Source: Leifsonia sp. EB41
Lineage (GTDB): Bacteria; Actinomycetota; Actinomycetes; Actinomycetales; Microbacteriaceae
Length of the DNA stretch: 64,000 nucleotides
Direction: 5' to 3'
NCBI RefSeq assembly: GCF_041262565.1
Contig: NZ_JBGCCJ010000001.1
Location: forward strand, 3,224,001 to 3,288,000
Shown: one piece after another, positions 1-8,219 of the stretch
Numbering within the stretch: the stretch's first letter is position 1
Layout of the letters: the number at the start of each line of letters is the position of its first letter
Notes under the pieces: model-generated
What the model was told of the DNA's origin: nothing
Databases searched by the model: none
The model's input: only the letters and a program-made list of their open reading frames with translations
Program-made: the position numbers and the translations under genes

Positions 1-936
1 CGTGCGGAGCGGGCCGAGCAAATCAGTGACCGGTGGCCCGCCGTATCTGGGACCGGTACTTGTCCCGAAGAGGCTGTCACTCAGAGACGCAGCAACGAGA
101 TCGTCAGGACTGTACTGGCGGTGACCGTCGTTTAGACTCGCCCTCATCCATGTCCCAAACTGCTGGGACTGGTTAGAGGCCGACACCTCGATCTCATAGT
201 TGGAAGCCATCGTCGTTGTCTGCTCCACATGGACATCGGACACGCGCCCAGCGATTAACCGGTCCGGAGCGACCACCGAGACTGTTGACCCGCGATCGCC
301 ATACTGGTCGAGTCGAGCACGGACCGCGCGGTCGCGGACAGTTGCGATAATCCGTATCCCACGGTTGGTGAACTGGAGACGGGACGCTCGGATGGCGACC
401 TCTCCGATCTTCACCCACGGGGCGACGTCCTCCGCGGCGAGGTCCACCAGTCGTTGCTGGACTGCGACCTGGAGATCTTCGGCGATAACCCAGCCGCCGG
501 TCGTGAGCTTGTTCTGCAGACTTTGGACGAACCGACGCTGCCGTCCTTCGAAGGATGCGGACGTCTGCGTCTGCACGAACGCCGCGACACGGAGGCCGCG
601 GTGTTCCGCTTCCCTGAACTCCGCCTCGGTAGCCGAGTCGCCATCCGCCAGCTCGACACCGTAGACGGGGCCGAAGAGTCCAACGTAGATAGAGGACTGC
701 CGGACACCGTCAAGATAGGCCCGGTCGGCGCTGACGTCCTGGCCGCCGAGGTCATATTCGAACATCACCGGCCGAGTTCCAACGTCGAGGATCGCACGGC
801 GGGTGAAAGCCCGCTCCTCCCGCATCGCGTCGATGAGGGACGACACGAACACAGTCTGTTTCGCTCCCCAATCGCTAAGTTCCGCATCTGTCAGGCGAAC
901 GGAAGTTGAGGGAGTGTCCACAAGGAGTTCGGGCAT
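1..936 (-). CDS. DUF4062 domain protein, 3' end beyond the window
   Basis: The minus strand is open from an ATG at 936 to the window edge, giving 312 codons with no stop, so the C-terminus is missing. Residues 25-110 match the DUF4062 pattern: VFVSSLIDAMREER, then GTRPVMFEYD, then IYVGLFGPVYG, then a TEAEFREAEHRGL stretch. DUF4062 has a TIR/nucleoside-deoxyribosyltransferase-like fold and is usually the N-terminal part of larger proteins, often with NTPase or sensing domains behind it. The rest of the visible protein is not recognised. The start is chosen because the family motif begins about 27 residues later; the ribosome site is weak (GGTGG). It diverges from the gene pair at 1100-2013 across 163 bases. 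A defence role is inferred from domain family and location on a mobile element. The domain call is firm, the function is not. Confidence 0.72.
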   Translation of the reverse strand, partial: MPELLVDTPSTSVRLTDAELSDWGAKQTVFVSSLIDAMREERAFTRRAILDVGTRPVMFEYDLGGQDVSADRAYLDGVRQSSIYVGLFGPVYGVELADGDSATEAEFREAEHRGLRVAAFVQTQTSASFEGRQRRFVQSLQNKLTTGGWVIAEDLQVAVQQRLVDLAAEDVAPWVKIGEVAIRASRLQFTNRGIRIIATVRDRAVRARLDQYGDRGSTVSVVAPDRLIAGRVSDVHVEQTTTMASNYEIEVSASNQSQQFGTWMRASLNDGHRQYSPDDLVAASLSDSLFGTSTGPRYGGPPVTDLLGPLRT

Positions 937-1099
937 GTCTGATTCCACCACACCGCGGCACGACATCGCGGGCCAACGGCATCGCGAGGGGCCAACGCGG
1001 GCCATGGCCGAGCGTAGAGCACAAGCTGGGCCATCAAGCCAATGCCGTGTCAGACGTCGGTGGCACTCTGTTGAAAAGTAGCTAGCGAAGGGAAGAGCA

Positions 1100-1360
1100 T
1101 TGCCCCAGCCAGATCGATACGTCAGCGCCAAAGTCGAATGCTCCGCCGGACACCTACACGACATCTGCGTAGAAATAGGCCGACAGGTACCTCCCGAGCT
1201 CCGGTGCGCACCTACCGCTCCCGCGGGATACTCCGCCGGAAACGGCGGTGGTTGCACGATCCCCGGTCACGATCGACTGGTTGAAATTGCCGATCGGGAA
1301 CTCCGCGACAACTTCCAAGAGAGCAAGCGACGCGGATACGTTCTTATACGGCCTGCTTGA
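1100..1360 (+). CDS. Small conserved-looking hypothetical protein, coupled to the next gene
   Basis: An 86-residue protein starting at TTG 1100, preceded by a good purine-rich ribosome site (GAAGGGAAGAG). The sequence has the start of a metal-binding-like pattern (VECSAGH, then PPELRC and GGGC later), which could be a degenerate zinc ribbon, followed by a charged helical C-terminus (LVEIADRELRDNF). I do not recognise the family. Its TGA (1358-1360) overlaps the TTG start of the next gene in the order TTGA, so the two are probably translated together and may act together. It diverges from the DUF4062 gene. That it is a real gene rests on the ribosome site, the coupling and protein-like composition. 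Confidence 0.55.
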   Translation: MPQPDRYVSAKVECSAGHLHDICVEIGRQVPPELRCAPTAPAGYSAGNGGGCTIPGHDRLVEIADRELRDNFQESKRRGYVLIRPA

Positions 1361-2013
1361 CTGTGATAGCTGCGCGGCGAAAGGTACGGACCTTCGACGT
1401 CGGCAGACTTGCGAGTTCCTGTCTAGAGCTTCCGGCAGACGCTCAAGTGCGGCCCATCGTTCTCCCGGACCGCGTTAATGCCGCGGGGGCGGAAGCGTTC
1501 GTCCGATCAGTCGAGCGAGCGACGGGCCTCATTCGTGTCGTAGATCTGCGCGCAGCTTCACTCAGGTTCTTCTGGAATCCCGGGGGCAGGGAGGACACTA
1601 TGCCCATGCAAGCTCAACCTCCACTTCCCAGGCAATGGAGAGCATCTGACAGCGAAGCGGTCGAATTGTGCCGTGAGTGGATGATTTATCTCGGCGCTGG
1701 CGACGTGGTCGTGGCGCAGGGAGAGGTGCGCCGAGTCTGCGATTTGTATAGCAGTCATTTTCTAGCTTGGGTCGACAACCGCCGTCAGAACCTCGAGGTT
1801 GCAGTCGTTCAGAATGCCGCGAACGTTGCTGCCGTGGATGGCCGAGGCCCCTTGGTTTTCGTGCCCGGAGGCATCTATCCCGAAGCGCAGGACATAGCGG
1901 ACACCCTAGGCGTGGCACTTTTGCGTTTTGATTCGCTCGGAGGGGATCTCGACGGAGCAAGTGCCGTCGGTCGTCAGTTACGCGCCAGAGGCTTGGCCAC
2001 GATCGCGACGTGA
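1357..2013 (+). CDS. Restriction-endonuclease-fold (Mrr-like) protein, active site degenerate
   Basis: A 218-residue protein beginning at a TTG that overlaps the previous stop. Residues 95-210 look like the Mrr/PD-(D/E)xK fold: a helix ending in EWMIYLGAGDVVVA, an acidic strand start (RRVCDLYSSHFLAWV), the strand LEVAVVQNA where active enzymes have a Q-x-K pair, and a closing PLVFVPGGIYPEAQDIA, in the place of the usual 'fvttg.f...A' segment. The catalytic lysine is not visible, so it may bind rather than cut DNA, or belong to a degenerate branch. Residues 1-90 are not recognised. The gene ends 2 bases before the end of the convergent relaxase gene. The fold assignment is from pattern memory and is moderate. 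Confidence 0.55.
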   Translation: MTVIAARRKVRTFDVGRLASSCLELPADAQVRPIVLPDRVNAAGAEAFVRSVERATGLIRVVDLRAASLRFFWNPGGREDTMPMQAQPPLPRQWRASDSEAVELCREWMIYLGAGDVVVAQGEVRRVCDLYSSHFLAWVDNRRQNLEVAVVQNAANVAAVDGRGPLVFVPGGIYPEAQDIADTLGVALLRFDSLGGDLDGASAVGRQLRARGLATIAT

Positions 2014-2015
2014 AG

Positions 2016-4829
2016 TCAGCTGATACTCGGCGCGGACTCGGGCACCGGATGTGCCGGCCCGGTAAGACCTGTCAGGTTTTGGGCCGCGCGAGCTAGCTCG
2101 ATTTGAGCAGCGGCACGCGACTTCTCGATGGTCTCTTCCACCGGATGCCGTTGCATTGCCTCCACCAGTTGAGCGCGAGCGGTCGCCTCGGACGGAGCCA
2201 CAACGACGGCCTTGTTATTGTCCTTGCCTCGTGTTAACCCGACGTACAGTCCAGCTGCGTCAACGCCAGGACCGACAAGTGACACATCTGTCGTCTCGCC
2301 TTGGACGCCGTATACGGTCGTCGCGTACGCCAAATGAAGATGCGATTCGGCATACTCGAGCGAGACCTTTCGGAGATCCAGCGAATCGTTAGCCGACGCG
2401 AGCATTAGATGCTCAGAAGTGATCTTCCGCACTAACCAGTTTTGGCGGTTCTGAACATCCGTTGTGCTGTCGTTTCGGCGGGTTTGCACGACGTCACCAA
2501 CGAATATCGGCTGCCCACCCTGACCTGATACAGCCTGCCGAGTGTCAACGGACCCTTTTGCGATCCTCCGCGCCTGGATGCTCTCACTGAGCGTTTGCGC
2601 CTCAGCGTGCGTCGCCGTGACAAGTGCTACGGACTTGCCATCACGCCTGGCGTCGAACCAGGCGCGTGCCATCGCATCGCGCGCCTCGCCATCATTGTTC
2701 GTAAGGATGACGTGACCGGTGCGGAGCAGCTCATCGGCGACATCGCCTGCGTCTTCGCTTCCAGGACTGCGGAGCCTAAGGCTGATGTCTGACCACGAGG
2801 GATCCTTGAACCGGTGGATCGTCAAAAGCTCGACCTGGCGACTAGAGCGACGCCAGAAGAGCGCCATCGCGCCGGAATGTCCGACCGGGAGCGCTTGGTG
2901 TGGATCTCCAACGACCGCCACCGATGCGCCAGTTCGGTTAGCGACGTCAAGAAGCGCGTTTGCTGCTTCGAGATCGAGCATTCCCGCTTCGTCCACAACG
3001 ATGCGATCGCCCGGTCGAATGCCGATTCGCGGGCCAGCGTACTCGACTCCGGTCACCGGGTCGCCATCACCGATTCTTAGACAGGACCATTCGACTGCAC
3101 CCGCAGGGCTGCTGTTCCATCGCCACCCGTAATCGTGCAGGAGTTGGTGAAGCGACGACGACGCGCTCTCGGTTTCGCGACCCGCCACTGCGGAGGCCTT
3201 CTTCGTCGGCGCCACGATGATCATGTTGCGGCCTCGGCGGCGTAGGGCCGCGCCGGCGACCTTAAGCATGGTCGTCTTTCCCGTGCCAGCCGCTCCGGCG
3301 ATGGCGACAATTCTGTCCGTTCCCGCGATGGATGAGGCCCCCTTCATCTGGTCCTCATCCAAAGTTCGATCCGGTTCGATCGCCTTAGCAATCGCCATTA
3401 TTTCGGGTGCCGAAAGCACTTCGCCGGGGACGGCGAGCGACTCTGTCCGCTGCGCGACAGTGGCCTTCAGCGTGGCCGTCGAGGTCGCCATGCGTCGCTT
3501 GATGTGCGGCGGAATGTCCGGGTCCGAAAGGAGAGTAACCGTGTGAGTCCTGATGGCGAGCGAGCACACTTCGTCGATTGCTTCCGCGAGCTGAGTCCGG
3601 TCTTCCATCACGCCAGACAAAGAGATCGCTCGAATCGCCCCCGCCCGGACGTCCATGTCGCTGAATCGACCACCGGTGCCGGTTGACCGACTATCTGCGT
3701 CCACGATCGCCTTCGCCGCGAGGAGCTCGACGTCGAGGTCCTCGACGGCCAGCGTTCGTGCTCCGATAGCGGTGCGGGGTTGCGCTGCCTCCGGATCAGC
3801 ATGGAGGATCTCCGCTGTCACAATGGATGACCACTCATCTTCGTTCAGCTGTCCGGGCTTGTTCGGCCGGCCTGCCGACCACGCCCACTGATCGATCTGG
3901 GTCAGGACGGTCGACGAAGGTTCCTCCCCGGGGTGTTGCTCCCGCCAGTGACGGAGATGATTCGCCTTATTCGCTTCGATCTGTGCGGACCGCTTCGACA
4001 GCCGCCGTACCAAGTGCTGCAGCTGCGCGATCTCACCATCCGAATTCAGAGTGAAGCCCTTCGCGGCCAGTGCCGCGACCCAAGCCGGGTCTGTCCGCGA
4101 CGCCAGATCGCCCTCCGCATTCACGACGTTTTGGAACCGCAGGGCGACCCGGGTGTCCACGTTCGACCACTTCCCGTCGACGCCCTGGACCTTGACGTTC
4201 AGCCAGAGGTGGCGGTGCTTGTGGGGGTCCAGCGAACGCGACCGTTCATGCCGCAGCTCGACGACCTCGATGCGGGCGAGGTCCTCTCGGATGGCTCCCT
4301 GCTTGCCGCGGCGGGCGTTGAGCTCGGTCTGCCACAGCTTGATGATCCGGTCCCGCAACCTGTCCTGCAGATCCTCGTACGCTGCCGCCAATTCCGGGTC
4401 CAGCATTGCCGCGATCGAGAACGACTTCGGTGCGTTGATCGTCGCATCCAGAATCAGATCCGCAACCGGAGACTCCAGATCCCGGCCCCGTCGCTCACCG
4501 GTGAACGGGTCGATGCCGTCCACCCAATCCTTCAACTGTGAGCGAGTGAGCAGGTCGTCGCGGATGGCGCCGTTCTCGACGATGTACCGGGTCATCACCG
4601 CGTCCGCGTACCCGGCCGCAGCCAGCGCGCCGTCGGCGGTCTTAGCCGTCAGGGTCGCGTCGCAAACTCCGCCGAAGGCGTAGTGGACGGCCTGCTTGAC
4701 CCCTTGGGCTGCCTGCCCGCGCTTCCAGCGCGCCACTCCACCTCTCACACTTACACGTTCCGGTTGCGCGCTCATTTTGGCGCGCACATCTCGAAGAGTG
4801 CCTACGTGCATTCGCCTTGTCGCTTTCAT
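2016..4829 (-). CDS. traA: MobF-family relaxase with RecD-like helicase (TraA/TrwC type)
   Basis: A 937-residue conjugative relaxase that would nick the transfer origin, stay bound to the cut strand and unwind it. The N-terminal relaxase domain (about residues 40-330) has the metal-binding histidine cluster at 203-207 (DPHKHRHLWLN). The C-terminal half is a superfamily 1 RecD-like helicase, with Walker A GAAGTGKT at 512-519 and Walker B VVDEAGML at 611-618. The nicking tyrosine is expected near the N-terminus (Y50, Y74 and Y82 are candidates), but I cannot choose. ATG 4829 is preceded by GGAGGAAG about 12 bases upstream. The length is typical for actinobacterial TraA relaxases. No coupling protein or secretion gene is in the window, so the element is either mobilizable or its transfer genes lie further left. 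Confidence 0.9.
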   Translation of the reverse strand: MKATRRMHVGTLRDVRAKMSAQPERVSVRGGVARWKRGQAAQGVKQAVHYAFGGVCDATLTAKTADGALAAAGYADAVMTRYIVENGAIRDDLLTRSQLKDWVDGIDPFTGERRGRDLESPVADLILDATINAPKSFSIAAMLDPELAAAYEDLQDRLRDRIIKLWQTELNARRGKQGAIREDLARIEVVELRHERSRSLDPHKHRHLWLNVKVQGVDGKWSNVDTRVALRFQNVVNAEGDLASRTDPAWVAALAAKGFTLNSDGEIAQLQHLVRRLSKRSAQIEANKANHLRHWREQHPGEEPSSTVLTQIDQWAWSAGRPNKPGQLNEDEWSSIVTAEILHADPEAAQPRTAIGARTLAVEDLDVELLAAKAIVDADSRSTGTGGRFSDMDVRAGAIRAISLSGVMEDRTQLAEAIDEVCSLAIRTHTVTLLSDPDIPPHIKRRMATSTATLKATVAQRTESLAVPGEVLSAPEIMAIAKAIEPDRTLDEDQMKGASSIAGTDRIVAIAGAAGTGKTTMLKVAGAALRRRGRNMIIVAPTKKASAVAGRETESASSSLHQLLHDYGWRWNSSPAGAVEWSCLRIGDGDPVTGVEYAGPRIGIRPGDRIVVDEAGMLDLEAANALLDVANRTGASVAVVGDPHQALPVGHSGAMALFWRRSSRQVELLTIHRFKDPSWSDISLRLRSPGSEDAGDVADELLRTGHVILTNNDGEARDAMARAWFDARRDGKSVALVTATHAEAQTLSESIQARRIAKGSVDTRQAVSGQGGQPIFVGDVVQTRRNDSTTDVQNRQNWLVRKITSEHLMLASANDSLDLRKVSLEYAESHLHLAYATTVYGVQGETTDVSLVGPGVDAAGLYVGLTRGKDNNKAVVVAPSEATARAQLVEAMQRHPVEETIEKSRAAAQIELARAAQNLTGLTGPAHPVPESAPSIS

Positions 4830-5022
4830 TTATCCGCTTCTGCTTCCTCCTTCGTCGCTTCTCTCTATTTGCTCTCCTTTCCTTCCTCTGATCGTTGTCT
4901 CCTTCTCTATCTCACGTTCCCTTCTTTGTTCTTCGCTCGGGTATCTCAGCTGCCGTTCGTCAAAAAGACCCCGACCCACTTGGGTCGGGGTCTTGGGCGT
5001 CACCGGATCGCTACTCGTGATG
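4830..5022. other. Intergenic, unusually AT-rich stretch upstream of the relaxase gene
   Basis: There is no gene here. The stretch from about 4840 to 4950 is rich in TTC/CTT runs and lower in GC than its surroundings. It lies directly upstream of the leftward relaxase gene, so it should hold its promoter and is a candidate area for the transfer origin, but no nick motif could be identified. The right part contains the ArdC terminator. Confidence 0.4.
4965..4994 (-). terminator. Rho-independent terminator after the ArdC gene
   Basis: A perfect 14-base stem (AAGACCCCGACCCA at 4965-4978, its complement at 4981-4994) with a 2-base spacer is followed, on the minus strand, by a run of five T. It lies 28 bases after the stop of the leftward ArdC gene and before the start of the relaxase gene, so it separates the two transcripts. 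Confidence 0.85.
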
Positions 5023-5877
5023 TTAGATGATCTCCGCGATGGAGCGGGCCGTTTTCAGTACACGCGCTGCGGTGTCTCGAATGACCGTGACGTCCTCATC
5101 CGCCCATCCGGTGATGTAGCCGATGCTGTAGGCGCTAGTGTCGAAGCCGTTCAGGCCAGCGACGATAAACGCGACAGATTCTGCTTCGACTTCCATCCGG
5201 CCCCGGTGGATCCGGTACTGGTCGAGGTCGTCGATGTGGCGCAACTCGATATGCGCAGTCTCGTGAATGAGGGTCTTCGCAGCCTGCTCGGGGGCGAGGT
5301 CCTTTGCCAGGGTCACTTTGTGCGCCCCCGGGTCGGTGTACCCGCTTGCACTACCGAGAGGTGCGCAGTGGATTCTCCACCCACGCGCCTCGAGATCCGC
5401 AGTCAAAGGGGCGATGACGCCATGGTCGTCATTGCCGGTCAACCGTCGGGTCGGATCCTCGGGGAGCGCCTCGGCCCCTTCGATCGGGTCCGTCTGGGCG
5501 ATGTCGAAGACCGAGAGCGTCGGGAAGTAGCGAATAATGCGCTCGCCGCCTTCGGTGGCTTCATCGTCCTCGTCGTCACGGTCGGTCTTCTTCTCCCGAA
5601 AGCCGAAAATCTTGATCGCGTTCTCGCCTCGCCTCACCTGTCGTCCCCTCGCCTGCCACTGCCGAAACCCGGCGACCATCGTCGCTTTCGGGTTCTGAGC
5701 GAGGATCAGCAGAAGGTTGTTCAGGCTGTAGTTGTGGAAGGAGCGGGCGAACTCCAGGAAGACCCGCCACTGGCCGCTGTCGGCGAGCCGCTGCACTTGC
5801 TCCACGATCGACGCGTGCAGTGCCTCCGCCTCAGCCTGACGTTCCGCTGCGCTCCGGGTGATGACCTTCCCGCTCAT
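5023..5877 (-). CDS. ardC: ArdC-type antirestriction protein with zinc-peptidase domain
   Basis: A 284-residue protein. The N-terminal part (about 10-140) resembles the ArdC N-terminal single-strand-DNA-binding domain (DUF1738): a WRVFLEFARSFHNYSLNN segment and an ATMVAGFRQW core. The C-terminal half is an ImmA/IrrE-like metallopeptidase domain with HETAH at 205-209 and a downstream acidic helix (MEVEAESVAF) supplying the third zinc ligand. ArdC proteins shield incoming conjugative DNA from restriction. ATG 5877 is chosen over longer in-frame starts because a strong ribosome site (GGGAGG) lies just upstream and the ArdC homology begins there. The gene is preceded by a 175-bp leader that recurs inverted at 37589-37763, and followed by a clear terminator, so it is monocistronic. 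Confidence 0.88.
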   Translation of the reverse strand: MSGKVITRSAAERQAEAEALHASIVEQVQRLADSGQWRVFLEFARSFHNYSLNNLLLILAQNPKATMVAGFRQWQARGRQVRRGENAIKIFGFREKKTDRDDEDDEATEGGERIIRYFPTLSVFDIAQTDPIEGAEALPEDPTRRLTGNDDHGVIAPLTADLEARGWRIHCAPLGSASGYTDPGAHKVTLAKDLAPEQAAKTLIHETAHIELRHIDDLDQYRIHRGRMEVEAESVAFIVAGLNGFDTSAYSIGYITGWADEDVTVIRDTAARVLKTARSIAEII

Positions 5878-6292
5878 GATCCCTACCTCCCTGATCGTTC
5901 TTCTTGCCGTTCCGGCACAGAGATCGAGAGCGGGCGGAGGCAACGCAGTGCCCGGAGGGAGCGGCTGCTAAGCGCAGGGAGCGAAGCGAGTGAAGTCTGC
6001 AAATAGCGCGTGAAGGGAACGGAGTTGGTTCCGCTCGCTATGATCAGCCGCCGGATCGGAAAGTGGGCCGGCAAAAAGTGCGCACGAGCTCGCCGAATAG
6101 CCGACGACTATCGCCACACCGTGGCGAACGTTATCGATTCCGGTACGTGGCGTTGATTGTGGCTCGCGAGGACCACGTGTGTGGACGGCCACTTGTTGGC
6201 CGGCGATATGTCTGGTTATGGATGCGATTCTCGGTTCAGCCTTCCCGAAGATGGCCCGCCCACAGGACGGACCATCTCCGATTGAGGTGCGG
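5878..6292. other. Gap of 415 bases: ArdC leader and possible gene remnant
   Basis: No full gene is seen. Bases 5889-6063 are the repeated leader described separately. On the plus strand, 6040-6156 encode a 38-residue peptide (ending VANVIDSGTWR and TGA) with protein-like composition but no ribosome site. It could be the decayed end of a gene interrupted when the catabolic cargo was acquired. Bases 6157-6292 hold nothing I recognise. Confidence 0.4.
5889..6063 (-). repeat. Leader repeat, copy 1 (upstream of ardC)
   Basis: Read on the minus strand, these 175 bases match 37589-37763 on the plus strand with about 15 mismatches, roughly 91 percent identity by eye. Both copies end just before the ribosome site of the gene they precede (ArdC here, a 104-residue protein there). 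The core includes ACTCGCTTCGCTCCCTGC and CTCGATCTCTGTGCCGG. The conserved position relative to start codons suggests a shared promoter or regulatory leader rather than chance homology. A diverged third copy may precede the ParB-like gene. Confidence 0.85.
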
Positions 6293-6910
6293 CTAGTGCA
6301 GAGACGAGTCGCGCGGCCCGACCTGCCATTTCGTGAATTCGGCTATGAAGCCTGCGCGTTCAGGCGCGCAGAGGTAGGGTCCGGCCACGACCACGGCGTC
6401 TTCGTGAGGCGACCACGGCGCGAGTCTAATGAGTTCGAATTCCTCGCGGTCGGCCTTGGCGCGGATAGAGAGTGCCCCGGAAGCCCAACTCGCCCGAATC
6501 GTGACCTTCTTGTTCTGCCACCCGGGAACCGGCGCCGTGGACCAGTCGGAGAACTCGTCCGTGACGACGGTCGATAGACGGAGGACACCGTCGGCGTATT
6601 CCGTTCCGGCCTTCACCCAGTGGTCTTCGTCCACTCGCACGATCACACCGGCCTGATCAAACTGCTGCGACATGTCTGCCACGAACTCCACTTCTACAGC
6701 CGTGTCGATATCGAACGGTCGGAGCAGGCCGTGCTCGGAGTCCCGCTCGAACCCGTACGACGTCTTCTGCCACGCGTCGCTGCCCTGCACCGCCTCGACG
6801 CGAAGGCTGCCAGCGGGCGTCTCCGCCACGGAGACCGGAGCGTTTCGCCAATTGCCCTGATTCCAAGGGATGTCACGCACGAGCGTGGCGGGAGCGTTGG
6901 TTTCTGTCAT
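6293..6910 (-). CDS. DUF1349 family protein (concanavalin-like beta-sandwich)
   Basis: A 205-residue protein of the DUF1349 family, recognised from the pattern DIDTAVEVEFVAD, then FDQAGVIVRVDEDHWVKAGTEY, then the tail ERAGFIAEFTKWQVGP. The fold is a concanavalin A-like beta-sandwich related to yeast Ree1, often linked with sugar metabolism. The biochemical role is unknown in the family. It is the last gene of the leftward operon that starts with the APC permease. The stop of the upstream aminotransferase lies 19 bases before its ATG. There is no signal peptide. Carbohydrate binding in the degradation pathway is an inference from context. Confidence 0.8.
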   Translation of the reverse strand: MTETNAPATLVRDIPWNQGNWRNAPVSVAETPAGSLRVEAVQGSDAWQKTSYGFERDSEHGLLRPFDIDTAVEVEFVADMSQQFDQAGVIVRVDEDHWVKAGTEYADGVLRLSTVVTDEFSDWSTAPVPGWQNKKVTIRASWASGALSIRAKADREEFELIRLAPWSPHEDAVVVAGPYLCAPERAGFIAEFTKWQVGPRDSSLH

Positions 6911-6928
6911 CAGTTCGTCCTTCGTGGC

Positions 6929-8206
6929 TCAGAGGTTTTGGGCGGCCGCGGCCACCACCGGCTCGATCCGCTGCAGCGTCTCGTCCACGTCGAACGAGGT
7001 GTGCGCAGCGGACACATACCAGATCCCGCGGTATGCGACCCATACGCCGCTTTCGATCAGACGCCGGGCGAATGCACTGTACCGTGACGCGTCGAGCGCC
7101 AGGATCTGGTCGTAACTCGTGACGACGTCGTTCTCCTCGTCGAACCGAAGGTGGAACGCCATCGGAAGGCCCTGGATCTTCAGCGGCAGCCCGTGCTGGG
7201 ACGCGAGTTCGCCGAGCCCCCGCATGAGCTCCGATCCCACCTGCTCGATCCGGCTGTAGGCAGACCTGTCCTCGAGCTCGTCGAGCGACGCGAGCACGGC
7301 CGTCGTAGCGACAACGTTCCCATTGAACGTCCCGGCGTGCGTCAAGCGACCGGTCGCGACCTCGGTGAAGAGGTCCCGCTTGCCGACGAGCGCGGCACAC
7401 GGCCATCCCGCGGCCATCGCCTTTCCGTACACGGCGAGGTCAGGGAACACCCCGAACCGCTCCGCGGCGCCGCCGAGTCCGACGCGGAAGCCGGAGATCG
7501 TCTCGTCGAAGATCAGGACGATCCCGTGCTTCGCAGTCAGCTCACGCACGGTCTCGAGGTAGCCGGGACGTGGCTCGATCGCGCCCGCGTTGAGCATCAT
7601 CGGCTCCATGATGACCCCGGCGATCTCGTCGCCGCGCTCCTGGATGAGCTTCTGGAATGCGGCGGGGTCGTTCCAGGAGATGGTGATCGTCGGGTCGAGC
7701 GCGTCGGGCACCTGTCCAAGGCTGCCGGGCCCGGCCACGCCGTCCACCGACTGGATCTGGATGTTGTCGAACCAGCCGTGATAATGACCGTGGAACCTCA
7801 CGATGTACCGCCGGCCCGTCGCCTGGCGCGCGATCCGCATGGCGGCCTGCACCATCTCGCTGGAGGAGCTCCCGAATCGCATCGTCTCGGCCCAACTCAG
7901 GATCGAGAGGACCCGCTCGGCTGCTTCGATCTCGCGTCGGTGGGTGGCCGCGTAGATGATGCCATCCTTCTGAGCCGCGGCAAGCTTCTCCACGACGCGA
8001 GGCGGCGCGTAACCGAGGAAGTTGGGGCCCTGGCCGAGGAGGTAGTCGATGTACTCCGTGCCGTCGACATCCCAAAGACGCGCGCCCTCTGCACGATCGA
8101 CGATGAGATGAGGATTGAGCAGGCGCGTGTTGCTGGAGACGCCGCCTGCGAGCGCGCGCAGGGCGCGAGCCTGCAGTTCCTCCTGGATCGTGGTTGTTTC
8201 GGTCAT
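6929..8206 (-). CDS. Class III PLP aminotransferase (glutamate-1-semialdehyde aminomutase-like)
   Basis: A 425-residue PLP enzyme of aminotransferase class III. The PLP aspartate is D234 in IVLIFDETISGFR and the Schiff-base lysine is K262 in AVYGKAMAAGWP. It resembles glutamate-1-semialdehyde 2,1-aminomutase, but the biosynthetic HemL is not expected in a catabolic operon, so it more likely transaminates a pathway intermediate. ATG 8206 is preferred to upstream in-frame starts because of AGAAAGG upstream and because homology begins there. The gene sits between a lactonase-like amidohydrolase (13 bases upstream) and the DUF1349 gene. The glutamate dehydrogenase at 18935-20203 in the divergent operon could recycle its amino group. 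Confidence 0.85.
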   Translation of the reverse strand: MTETTTIQEELQARALRALAGGVSSNTRLLNPHLIVDRAEGARLWDVDGTEYIDYLLGQGPNFLGYAPPRVVEKLAAAQKDGIIYAATHRREIEAAERVLSILSWAETMRFGSSSSEMVQAAMRIARQATGRRYIVRFHGHYHGWFDNIQIQSVDGVAGPGSLGQVPDALDPTITISWNDPAAFQKLIQERGDEIAGVIMEPMMLNAGAIEPRPGYLETVRELTAKHGIVLIFDETISGFRVGLGGAAERFGVFPDLAVYGKAMAAGWPCAALVGKRDLFTEVATGRLTHAGTFNGNVVATTAVLASLDELEDRSAYSRIEQVGSELMRGLGELASQHGLPLKIQGLPMAFHLRFDEENDVVTSYDQILALDASRYSAFARRLIESGVWVAYRGIWYVSAAHTSFDVDETLQRIEPVVAAAAQNL

Positions 8207-8219
8207 CGGTCTGCCTTTC

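Noticed and set aside
4696-6006. Plus-strand frame of about 430 codons across the ArdC gene
   Set aside because: It runs opposite a well-supported ArdC gene and through the terminator at 4965-4994; composition is not protein-like.
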